The translations under genes were made by a program, and so were the position numbers. The notes beneath the pieces were generated by a model. The model saw only the letters and a program-made list of their open reading frames with translations. It had not been told where the DNA came from and did no database searches. Shown here one piece after another: positions 42,316 through 49,266 of a stretch of 57,111 nt of DNA (the first letter of the stretch is position 1; every line of letters starts with the position of its first letter). The stretch comes from Elusimicrobiota bacterium (lineage in GTDB: Bacteria > Elusimicrobiota > Elusimicrobia > UBA1565 > UBA9628), in assembly GCA_016234805.1 (NCBI GenBank), contig JACRNU010000044.1, forward strand, positions 1 to 57,111. The letters are read 5' to 3'.

Positions 42316-42321
42316 TACAAT
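42316..42321 (+). promoter_or_regulatory. -10 box of the transglutaminase-like operon
   Basis: TACAAT preceded by GG, ending 11 nt before ATG 42333. No strong -35. Confidence 0.4.
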
Positions 42322-42332
42322 CACCCTTGCTC

Positions 42333-43289
42333 ATGCGCCTCTCCCCCCGTTCCGGCAGCAGGCTTTTCGCGGTCTGTCTGGTCTCTTTGACCGCGTCGCT
42401 CCTGCTTTCCTGGGAGGCGGACCTCGCCGACGACGCCTCCCGGCGCGTCTCCTGGCAGCCCTCGAGAACCATCGCGACCCTGACCTACGGCCAGACCGGC
42501 GAAGACTCGGAACTGCCCCGTCCGCCGGGAGCAACCTTCAAGAGGACCCCCCTTTCGAAGGACATCTTCGAGATCCAGCTCAAGTTCAGGAATTTCAACA
42601 ACGACCCGCTCACGGTCGAGTTCCCCCTGGTCCAAGCGGACGTGGACGGCGCCCTCCGGGAGTTCGGCCATTCCAAGAAGGAGCTCGACGAGGTCTTCCA
42701 GAAGTACGGCAAGCAGGGCCAGGCAGCCTACGAGGAACAGGTCAAGCTCTACTTCGTGTCCCGGGGCTTCAGGATCGTGGAAAAGGGCACGGTCGCGGTG
42801 GACATACCACAGCTCATCTGGCGCAACATGAAGCGAGTCAACGGCCTGGCCCTGGCCATCCAGCGCGTGGGCGAGCGGCTGCGCTACGATTCCGAGGAGA
42901 TCATCAGCGCGGCCACGGCCTTGGTCCAGACCTCCATCGCCTACCGCATCCCGCCCGACGCCGAGCGGGGCCGCCGCATCGGCGGCGTCCATCCCCCTCC
43001 CCAGGTCCTCAACGAAGGGTGGGGCGACTGCGATTCCAAGTCCGCGCTCCTGGGCGCGCTGCTGTCGAACTGGAAGGGGATCAAAGGGGTGGGCGTGGCC
43101 CTTCCCCGTCACTTCCTCATCGGCATCGCCCGCGTGCCCAGGCAGGGCGACGTTTTCCTCGAACACAAGGGCGTCCAGTACGTGCTCATCGAGCCGGCAG
43201 GACCGGCCTGGCTTCCGGTGGGGCAGGTCTCCGAATACACGACCGAATTGCTCGACAAGATGAACGGGGTGCCCATACAGCCGTTTTGA
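42333..43289 (+). CDS. Transglutaminase-like exported protein
   Basis: 318 residues with an N-terminal signal or anchor (LFAVCLVSLTASLLLSW). The C-terminal third is a transglutaminase-like cysteine-peptidase fold: GWGDCDSKSALLGALL (Cys233), GVALPRHFLIGI (His260) and YVLIEPAGPAWLP (Glu287 in place of the usual Asp). Such domains cleave or crosslink peptides outside the cytoplasm. It is followed after 13 bp by a DUF350 membrane protein and then a von Willebrand A protein, all tightly spaced, suggesting one functional unit. Substrate unknown. Confidence 0.75.
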   Translation: MRLSPRSGSRLFAVCLVSLTASLLLSWEADLADDASRRVSWQPSRTIATLTYGQTGEDSELPRPPGATFKRTPLSKDIFEIQLKFRNFNNDPLTVEFPLVQADVDGALREFGHSKKELDEVFQKYGKQGQAAYEEQVKLYFVSRGFRIVEKGTVAVDIPQLIWRNMKRVNGLALAIQRVGERLRYDSEEIISAATALVQTSIAYRIPPDAERGRRIGGVHPPPQVLNEGWGDCDSKSALLGALLSNWKGIKGVGVALPRHFLIGIARVPRQGDVFLEHKGVQYVLIEPAGPAWLPVGQVSEYTTELLDKMNGVPIQPF

Positions 43290-43302
43290 TCAAGGAGGAG
43301 TA

Positions 43303-43842
43303 ATGTACATCACCAGAGTGCTCGTGAGCGTCTTCGAATTCGCGCTGACCGTCGTCATGTCGGTCCTCATCCTCTACGTCAACTACAAGTCCATGCGGCT
43401 CATGCACAGGGACTACAACGAGGCTGAAGAGCTCAAGAAGCAGAACGTGGCCATCGCCATCCTGCTCGCCGCGCTCCTCTTCGCCACCGCGCTCATGGTG
43501 CAGAAGGGCATCGGGCCGATCATCAGCCTGGTGCGGATCTACTTCCTCACCCCGCAGGACTCGGACCTCAGCATCCTGAAGATGGTGGCCTTCGCCGTGT
43601 CCCAGCTCGTCCTGGTCTTCGTCATCGCGCAGTTCACCGTGTCCTTCTCCCTGCGGTTCTACGGCAAGCTCACCACGGACATCGAGGAAGGCGAGGAGCT
43701 CAAGAAGGGCAACGTCGCGGTCGGCATCGTGCTCGCGGCCGTGGTCCTCGTGGTGGCCATGTACGTGAGCGAAGGCATCGGCTCTTTGACCAAGGCCCTG
43801 GTGCCCCAGCCGTCCATCGGCCGGGTCCAGATCATGCGCTGA
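43303..43842 (+). CDS. DUF350 membrane protein
   Basis: 179 residues with four membrane helices forming two repeats of the DUF350 unit. Each repeat has the signature EELKKxNVAxxIxLAA (about 43-58 and 136-151). Family function is unknown; members occur with transglutaminase-like, PspA and polyamine-related genes in several phyla. A strong AAGGAGGAG site lies just before ATG 43303. Encoded between the transglutaminase-like and vWA genes. Confidence 0.85.
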   Translation: MYITRVLVSVFEFALTVVMSVLILYVNYKSMRLMHRDYNEAEELKKQNVAIAILLAALLFATALMVQKGIGPIISLVRIYFLTPQDSDLSILKMVAFAVSQLVLVFVIAQFTVSFSLRFYGKLTTDIEEGEELKKGNVAVGIVLAAVVLVVAMYVSEGIGSLTKALVPQPSIGRVQIMR

Positions 43843-43844
43843 TC

Positions 43845-44966
43845 ATGAAGCCCGCTCTCATCTTCACCGCTGTCGCCGCGCTGTCCGTCCCCGAGATCCT
43901 GGCCGCGGAACCCAAGGCCGAAACGCCCAAGAAAGACGCGCCCTCCATCGAGGTGGTCTTCGTGCTCGACACCACGGGCAGCATGGGCGGACTTCTCGAG
44001 GGCGCCAAGCGCAAGGTCTGGTCCATCGTCAATGACATGGCGAAAGGGAAGCCCACCCCGAAGATCAAGATGGGTCTCGTGGCCTACAGGGACCGCGGGG
44101 ACCGGTACGTGACCCAGGTCGAGCCCCTCTCCGCCAACCTCGACGCGGTCTACGAGAAGCTGCTCGCGCTCAAGGCCGAGGGCGGGGGCGACGGGCCCGA
44201 GGACGTGCTCCAAGCCCTCGATGACGCGGTGAACAAGGCGGGCTGGAGCTCCGCGCCCAGGACCCTGCGCATCATGTTCCTGGTCGGCGATGCCCCTCCG
44301 CACAGCGACTACAAGGACATCCCGCCGTATCCCAGGACGGTCCAGGCCGCGGTGATCAAGGGCATCAAGGTCAACGCCATCCGCTGCGGCGGCGACGGCC
44401 AGACCGGCGAAGACTGGCAGAAGATCGCCCGCCTGGGTGAAGGCAGGTTCTTCAGCATCGACCAGAGCGGCGGAGTCCAGGCCGTGGAGACGCCCTTCGA
44501 CCGGTCCATCGCGGAGCTCCAATCCAAACTCGACGGAACCACCCTGGCCTACGGCGCGAAGGCCTCGGAGGCCCGGAGGGATATGGCCCGGGGGATGAGC
44601 TTCGCTGCCGCGGCCCCGGCCTCGGCCATGGCGGCCCGGGCGGAGTATAAGAGCAAGGCCGGGTTCGCCGCGGAAAAGGACCTCCTGGCGGCCGTGGAAG
44701 GAGGCTCAGTCAGCCTCAGCGATGTCAAAGAGAGCGAGCTCCCCGATTCCTTGAAGGGGAAGTCCCCGGCGGAGCAAAAGGCCCTTCTCGCCAAGGTCTC
44801 CGAGGAACGGACCGCTCTCAAGCGCCGGCTCGCGGACCTGGCCAAGAAGCGCGAGAAGTTCATCGCGGACAAGGCCGCCAAGACCCCGGCCTCCAAGGAC
44901 GGGTTCGACGTCAAGGTGACCGAGACCCTGCGCGAGCAGGCCAAGTCCGTGGGAATCAGATACTAG
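43845..44966 (+). CDS. Exported von Willebrand factor A-domain protein
   Basis: 373 residues: signal peptide (ALIFTAVAALSVPEILA), then a vWA domain (about 34-220). The MIDAS metal site DTTGSMGG starts at Asp42, with the later LVAYRDRGD and LVGDAPPH elements. The C-terminal 150 residues are helical and charged, probably coiled coil (AEQKALLAKVSEERTALKRR). vWA domains mediate metal-dependent protein binding. Starts 2 bp after the DUF350 stop. Its end overlaps the convergent outer-membrane gene by 4 bp. Confidence 0.85.
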   Translation: MKPALIFTAVAALSVPEILAAEPKAETPKKDAPSIEVVFVLDTTGSMGGLLEGAKRKVWSIVNDMAKGKPTPKIKMGLVAYRDRGDRYVTQVEPLSANLDAVYEKLLALKAEGGGDGPEDVLQALDDAVNKAGWSSAPRTLRIMFLVGDAPPHSDYKDIPPYPRTVQAAVIKGIKVNAIRCGGDGQTGEDWQKIARLGEGRFFSIDQSGGVQAVETPFDRSIAELQSKLDGTTLAYGAKASEARRDMARGMSFAAAAPASAMAARAEYKSKAGFAAEKDLLAAVEGGSVSLSDVKESELPDSLKGKSPAEQKALLAKVSEERTALKRRLADLAKKREKFIADKAAKTPASKDGFDVKVTETLREQAKSVGIRY

Positions 44967-45718
44967 AACTGCAGCCCGGTGCTCACGAAGTAGCCCTGGT
45001 TGCCATGGAGCAGCATGGCCCCGCCGTTGAGCGTGAAGAACACGAGCTTGAGCTCCGCTCCCGCGATGAAGCGCGAGCCGGTCGCGGTCTCGCTGAGCCC
45101 CTGGACAGCGGTGTTGGGGATGATCGTGCTGCCCGAGGTCGTGGTCGCGCTCTGAACCTTGAGGTTGGTGGCATCGTAGCCGACGCCAATGTAGGGAGCC
45201 ACGAAGGGAAGGTCCCAGGTCGCCATGGCGTTCAATCCCAGATGGGAAGCCTCGAAGGCCGAGAAGTCGATCCTGTCGCCGAAAGCCGAGACACCGATGG
45301 AGGGGATGAACTTAGTCGTCAGACCGGACTTGAACGCGCACCAGCGCACCCCGCCGCCAAGGATGGAGAGGTTCTGGACCTTGAAGCCATGGGCCACCAG
45401 ATCGAGATTGAACGGCAAGCCGATGGCTGCCTCGGCCATGGGAATGCCGAAGGTGGTGATCCCCGAGTCGCGCAGGACCAAGTTGTCCTTGTCGGGCTTG
45501 TTCTGGACCGCGGCCACGATCTTGACCGAAGGATGCAGGGTCCCTAGAGGCCGCACGGGCGCGAATCCGGTCGCCCCCACCAAGCCGCCGATATCCAGCG
45601 CGAAAGGCTTGATGACGTTCTCCCGGATGCGCTGCTCGAACTCGCTGTACACGCCGGCCTGAGCCGTTGAAGCCGCGGCGACGAGGGACACGACCAAGAC
45701 GAAGATTCTCTTTATCAT
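44963..45718 (-). CDS. Outer-membrane-type beta-barrel protein
   Basis: 251 residues from ATG 45718, which gives a clean signal peptide (MIKRIFVLVVSLVAAASTAQA). The body is alternating beta sequence (PYIGVGYDATNLKVQSATTT, LKLVFFTLNGGAMLLHG) and the last residue is Phe (STGLQF), the C-terminal signal recognised by the BAM machinery. Similar in layout to the larger protein at 19934. Function unknown. Confidence 0.7.
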   Translation of the reverse strand: MIKRIFVLVVSLVAAASTAQAGVYSEFEQRIRENVIKPFALDIGGLVGATGFAPVRPLGTLHPSVKIVAAVQNKPDKDNLVLRDSGITTFGIPMAEAAIGLPFNLDLVAHGFKVQNLSILGGGVRWCAFKSGLTTKFIPSIGVSAFGDRIDFSAFEASHLGLNAMATWDLPFVAPYIGVGYDATNLKVQSATTTSGSTIIPNTAVQGLSETATGSRFIAGAELKLVFFTLNGGAMLLHGNQGYFVSTGLQF

Positions 45719-45784
45719 TCGGAGATTCTGGCAAATGCCCGCGCCGGACATCAACTCTGGCGGCCCAGAAAGGGTGGGTCCTTT

Positions 45785-45802
45785 TCCTAATCGCTATTAG
45801 GA
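45785..45802 (-). promoter_or_regulatory. Palindrome TCCTAAT-N4-ATTAGGA
   Basis: A perfect 7-bp inverted repeat about 67 bp upstream of the barrel gene. It is close in sequence to CCCTAACATTAGGG at the giant gene promoter. Possible shared operator. Confidence 0.4.
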
Positions 45803-45834
45803 CGAAGGTCCCATCCCGGCTCCAGGGGGCGGTT

Positions 45835-45841
45835 GATACAA
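45835..45841 (+). promoter_or_regulatory. -10 box TACAAT before the secreted protein gene
   Basis: TTGATACAATG about 50 bp before ATG 45891; GGAGG lies 6 nt before that ATG. No strong -35. Confidence 0.4.
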
Positions 45842-45890
45842 TGTAGGCCGTGATCAAGCCCCCCTCACCAGCCCGCATGGAGGAATCCCA

Positions 45891-46667
45891 ATGAAGACCC
45901 TCGTCGCAACCCTCGCGGCCGTCCTATGCGCCGCGCCATTCGCCTCATCCCAGGAGTTTCTGAGGCTCGACTTTCCGGCCAGGCTCGAGATCCCCAAGTT
46001 CCAGCTCAGGCAGAGCGCGCCCCCTCCGCAGGCCGGAGCCGTCGAGAGTACGCTCGTGGCCATGAACGACGGCGTGGGCGTCGGGCCCGCGATCGTCGAA
46101 TACCTCCAACAGGCCGGGGTCCGCATCGAGTTCCGCAAGCAGGACGCGGCCTCGAGCCTCGAGGTCAAGGGCAAGGCCAAGCCCGTCATCTTCTTAAAAG
46201 AAGGCCTTCCCCTCTACCCGCGCATCCTCGCCCCCTACATCACCCGCGAAGCCTCCAAGCTCATGCTCGACGCCATGGTGGACAGCGCGGAGAAGGAATA
46301 CATGAAGCTGAGCATGACGGTGCGAGTGTGGCTCGAGCTCGGCGGCTCTTCGAGGTCCCTGCCCGAGATCGAGACCATCAACCACTTCAAGGACGCCGAA
46401 CTCGCCGGGTCCTTCAAGATCTGGCTCGACGGCCCCGGCTCAGAGATGGCGCTCCACAAGATCGGCGAGAAGACGGGCATGGAGATCATCCCGGTCATGC
46501 AGGACCGCGTGGCCTCCGAGATCGCGGCCCGCAAGCCCGGGGACGCGACCCGCTCCATGCTCGAGAAGCTGCTGTCTGGGCTTGAAGAGGACAACAAGCG
46601 CTTCCTCGAATTCCACATGGCGGAACGCGATTGGCGCACGGCCAACGGCTTCAGGCTGAAGAACTAG
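45891..46667 (+). CDS. Secreted protein of unknown function
   Basis: 258 residues with a signal peptide (MKTLVATLAAVLCAAPFASS). The mature part is alpha/beta and contains VESTLVAMNDGVGVGPAIVE, VIFLKEGLPLYPRILAPYIT and a charged C-terminal helix. No catalytic motif or family recognised. The next gene, another exported protein, starts 27 bp later, so the two are probably an operon. Confidence 0.65.
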   Translation: MKTLVATLAAVLCAAPFASSQEFLRLDFPARLEIPKFQLRQSAPPPQAGAVESTLVAMNDGVGVGPAIVEYLQQAGVRIEFRKQDAASSLEVKGKAKPVIFLKEGLPLYPRILAPYITREASKLMLDAMVDSAEKEYMKLSMTVRVWLELGGSSRSLPEIETINHFKDAELAGSFKIWLDGPGSEMALHKIGEKTGMEIIPVMQDRVASEIAARKPGDATRSMLEKLLSGLEEDNKRFLEFHMAERDWRTANGFRLKN

Positions 46668-46694
46668 GAAAGTCAGGCACCAAGGGGGAAACGA

Positions 46695-47315
46695 ATGCGG
46701 ATGATCAGATCCATCGCAGCGGCTGCCATCCTGTTGGCTTGCGTGGGCGCGGCTGACGCGGCCGACACCCGGGCCTCGGGCTTCGAGTCCCTGGTTGCGC
46801 AGGCCTGGAACACCATCCAGGAGGGCATCACCGGGTTCAAGACCTGGACCTCGGGAAGCTTCGACCAGCAGTACCCTCCGCGCACCACCCTGATGAAGGT
46901 CGACAAGTGCTGGACCCGGGCGCTGAACGCCGATGCCGACGCCCTGGGCCTGGCCAAGGAATTCTGCGTGGACACCGTGGGCGTCGAAGTGGCCTATCCT
47001 TATTACCATCCCTTCACCTACGGCTCGGTCATGCTCCTGGAGGGCGCGCCCGTCTCTGGCCGGCTCCACATCTCGGGCGGGGCCCGCGAGCAGTCCGGCT
47101 GGTCCATCGTGGGAGACCTCTTCACGGGCAAGAAGCCCGAGCAGCGGTGCGGCGAGCTCAACTACGCCGGAGCCGCGATCTACGTGGGCACGGACGCGGA
47201 AGGAAGGCTCCGTGAGCAGGCGCCTGTCTCGGTACGCGGGTTCATGTTCGACGCGGCATCCCTCTGCCGGCTGCCCGCCAGATCGGTCGAAGTCCCCTAC
47301 ACGCTCAAGCCGTAG
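46695..47315 (+). CDS. Secreted Cys-containing protein of unknown function
   Basis: 206 residues, signal peptide (SIAAAAILLACVGAADA). The mature part has four Cys (DKCWTRAL, EFCVDTV, QRCGELN, SLCRLPA), which may form two disulfides in the periplasm. No family recognised. AAGGGGGAA precedes the ATG. Confidence 0.65.
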   Translation: MRMIRSIAAAAILLACVGAADAADTRASGFESLVAQAWNTIQEGITGFKTWTSGSFDQQYPPRTTLMKVDKCWTRALNADADALGLAKEFCVDTVGVEVAYPYYHPFTYGSVMLLEGAPVSGRLHISGGAREQSGWSIVGDLFTGKKPEQRCGELNYAGAAIYVGTDAEGRLREQAPVSVRGFMFDAASLCRLPARSVEVPYTLKP

Positions 47316-47349
47316 AACCAGGCGGGCTCATTTGGCATAATATCCAGGC

Positions 47350-47751
47350 ATGGCCAAGACCGTCCTGGTGGTGGATGACGACGCGTACCTGCGCAAGACG
47401 CTGGTCGCCATCCTGAGGAGCCTCTACGAGGTCGTGGAAGCGGCGAACGGCAAGGACGCCCTGGACCTCGTGGGCTCCAAGAGGCCGGACCTGGTCCTGC
47501 TCGACATGACCATGCCGGACTTGAGCGGCATCGAGGTCCTCGCCGCGCTCCGCAAGGCCCGGCAGGCCGTCCCGGTGCTCATGCTCACGGCAGAGCAGGA
47601 CATCGGACTCGCCCGCCAGTCCCTCGACCTCGGCGCGTCGGCCTACATCACCAAGCCCTTCGAACCCGCGACCCTCCTCTCCGAGGTCGGCCGCGTCCTC
47701 GACCGGGCGGCCGCCGGCCCGCTGGACGACAAGCCCTGGCGCGTCGTATAA
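47350..47751 (+). CDS. Stand-alone response-regulator receiver domain
   Basis: 133 residues, a CheY-like receiver with no output domain. Acidic pocket VVDDD (8-11), phospho-acceptor Asp52 (LVLLDMTMP), Thr80 and Lys102 (TKPF) are all present. It would relay phosphorylation from a histidine kinase not in the window. A -10-like TAATAT ends 6 nt before ATG 47350, so the mRNA is probably leaderless. Confidence 0.9.
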   Translation: MAKTVLVVDDDAYLRKTLVAILRSLYEVVEAANGKDALDLVGSKRPDLVLLDMTMPDLSGIEVLAALRKARQAVPVLMLTAEQDIGLARQSLDLGASAYITKPFEPATLLSEVGRVLDRAAAGPLDDKPWRVV

Positions 47752-47765
47752 TCCCGGAGAGTCTC

Positions 47766-47807
47766 ATAAAAAGGAACCGCCCGCACCGCTTGGGGCGATG
47801 CGGGCGG
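47766..47807 (-). terminator. Intrinsic terminator of the cold-shock gene
   Basis: On the minus strand CCGCCCGCA / TGCGGGCGG (47777-47785, 47799-47807) forms a stem, followed by TTCCTTTTTAT. It lies 20 bp after the stop of the cold-shock gene. Confidence 0.8.
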
Positions 47808-47826
47808 GGACAGGCTTAACGAATCG

Positions 47827-48030
47827 TCAGATCTTCCTGACGTTCGTCGCGCGAGGACCCTTGTCGGACTCCTGGGTCTCGAACTCGACGGCCTGATTCT
47901 CGGCCAAAGTCTTGAACCCGTCACCCAAGATCGCCGAGTGATGGACGAAAAGATCTTTGGAACCGTCATCCGGCGTGATGAAGCCGAAGCCCTTCTGGTC
48001 GTTGAACCACTTCACTTTGCCCGTAGCCAT
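47827..48030 (-). CDS. Cold-shock domain protein
   Basis: 67 residues from ATG 48030. An OB-fold nucleic-acid chaperone with both RNP motifs: KGFGFITP (RNP1) and DLFVHHSAI (RNP2). Binds single-stranded RNA/DNA and melts secondary structure. It has its own TATAAT promoter, a structured leader of about 75-80 nt and a terminator, so it is monocistronic. The longer open frame upstream is the leader. Confidence 0.95.
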   Translation of the reverse strand: MATGKVKWFNDQKGFGFITPDDGSKDLFVHHSAILGDGFKTLAENQAVEFETQESDKGPRATNVRKI

Positions 48031-48116
48031 TATTCTTGTATTAACCTCTAACCTTACGATGTGCTCACGATGCGACTTGTGGCGAAGAGCTTGCACCGCT
48101 CTTCAGGGATATTATA
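48031..48116 (-). promoter_or_regulatory. Cold-shock gene promoter and structured 5' leader
   Basis: The minus strand has TTAATTGCTATAAT (-10 TATAAT, complement of 48111-48116). The presumed transcript then begins with a hairpin GAAGAGC-N7-GCTCTTC (48084-48104). A long leader with a 5' hairpin is typical of cold-shock genes controlled by RNA structure. Confidence 0.6.
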
Positions 48117-48175
48117 GCAATTAAACGCCCTATCTAGGACATGGAATCCCGTGGCTGGAGGAATCCGAAACAGGC

Positions 48176-48616
48176 TCAGACCGGCCGGTCAGCCTCGGCC
48201 TGCTCCGGCTTGTAGGCAGCCTCGATCTTGCAGGAAAGACGACAGCCGCAGACCTCGGAGGACCCGGCGTAGATGGGGTTCTGGCAGACTCCAGAGGATT
48301 CGCTGGCGATCTCACGCGAGCCGACGACCGAATCCACCTTGGCTTCAAGGTTGAACTTCCCCCCTCCGCAGCGGCCAGGACAGGCCACTTCGAAGTTGCA
48401 TCGATCCACAGGGTTCAAGACCCGGGTCTCATCGGAGAAGAGCTGGCCTTGCGGCCCCATGATCTCGAGGCGGATGGAAAGACGCTGGACCGTGGGGAAC
48501 CGGCGTCCCACGGTGTCGCCTGAGCGGGCCCGCCGCTCGACCTCAGCTCCGCGTTGGACTTTCAGATCGTTCTTGCTCGGGCCGGTGTTCCTGCGCTTCT
48601 TATAGAATGGTGACAT
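48176..48616 (-). CDS. Cys-rich small protein of unknown function
   Basis: 146 residues from ATG 48616 (MSPFYKKRRNTGPSKNDLKV). Basic N-terminus, then a beta-type domain (RLSIRLEIMGPQGQLFSDET) with Cys clusters RCNFEVACPGRC, GVCQN and EVCGCRLSC, suggestive of a metal site or disulfides. No signal peptide. ATG 48616 is chosen because TATAAT (complement of 48623-48628) ends 6 nt before it. Family not recognised. Confidence 0.5.
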   Translation of the reverse strand: MSPFYKKRRNTGPSKNDLKVQRGAEVERRARSGDTVGRRFPTVQRLSIRLEIMGPQGQLFSDETRVLNPVDRCNFEVACPGRCGGGKFNLEAKVDSVVGSREIASESSGVCQNPIYAGSSEVCGCRLSCKIEAAYKPEQAEADRPV

Positions 48617-48622
48617 TGATTC

Positions 48623-48636
48623 ATTATAGCAATTAC
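48623..48636 (-). promoter_or_regulatory. TATAAT promoter sharing AATTGCTATAAT with the cold-shock gene
   Basis: The minus strand reads GTAATTGCTATAAT, matching the cold-shock promoter (TTAATTGCTATAAT) at 12 or more contiguous positions. It ends 6 nt before ATG 48616, implying a leaderless mRNA. Confidence 0.5.
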
Positions 48637-48691
48637 CCCTGCTGGTGTCTGACGCCATGGCAAATTTGGTACGATGCAAACGAAAGGGCCC

Positions 48692-49264
48692 ATGACCAGG
48701 AATCTCCGCCGGATCCCGGGAATCGCTTTCCCCGCCCTCTTGACCGCCCTGCTGTCTCCCTGGTGCCTCTCATCCTGCGCCACGCCTCCCTTGGACGAAG
48801 AATACGTAGCGCCCCCTCCCGAGGCCGCTGAAGAGGATAATACGGCTGACACTCCGAAGCAGGTCACGGACAGCATCGAGGCCCACTTCCGGAAGGCCGA
48901 CAAGCTCCTCGCTGAGGAGAACGGCGCCGAGGCGATCCTCGAACTCCAGGAAGCGGCCCGCAGGCTCGACCCCAATGACCCCAGGATGCTCCGCTATCAC
49001 GAGCGCCTCGGGAGCGTGTACCTCACCGAGAACAACATCACCGCGGCCAAGGAGTCCTACACCCGGGCCATCAAGCTCTCCAAGGACATCGGAGAACAGA
49101 ACGAGACCGTGGCCGACGTCTACGCCGGCATGGGCCTGTGCCTGGTCAAGGAGCGCAACAAGGCCTACGCCGCCAAGTTCTTCCGCAAGGCGCTCACCCT
49201 CAACCCCTCCGAGGGCACCCGCAAAGCGGTCGAATCCGAGCTCCGCAGGATCGAAAAGCCCTAA
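48692..49264 (+). CDS. TPR lipoprotein
   Basis: 190 residues from ATG 48692. Lipoprotein signal with lipobox LSSC (PWCLSSCATPP). After an acidic linker there are three TPR-type helical repeats (AHFRKADKLLAEENGAEAIL, RLGSVYLTENNITAAKESYT, GMGLCLVKERNKAYAAKFFR). It should be anchored to a membrane on the periplasmic side and act as a protein-interaction scaffold. A -10 TACGAT (48670-48675) overlaps the earlier in-frame ATG at 48674, favouring the later start. pyrC follows 2 bp after its stop, so it may share the pyr transcript. Confidence 0.78.
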   Translation: MTRNLRRIPGIAFPALLTALLSPWCLSSCATPPLDEEYVAPPPEAAEEDNTADTPKQVTDSIEAHFRKADKLLAEENGAEAILELQEAARRLDPNDPRMLRYHERLGSVYLTENNITAAKESYTRAIKLSKDIGEQNETVADVYAGMGLCLVKERNKAYAAKFFRKALTLNPSEGTRKAVESELRRIEKP

Positions 49265-49266
49265 CC

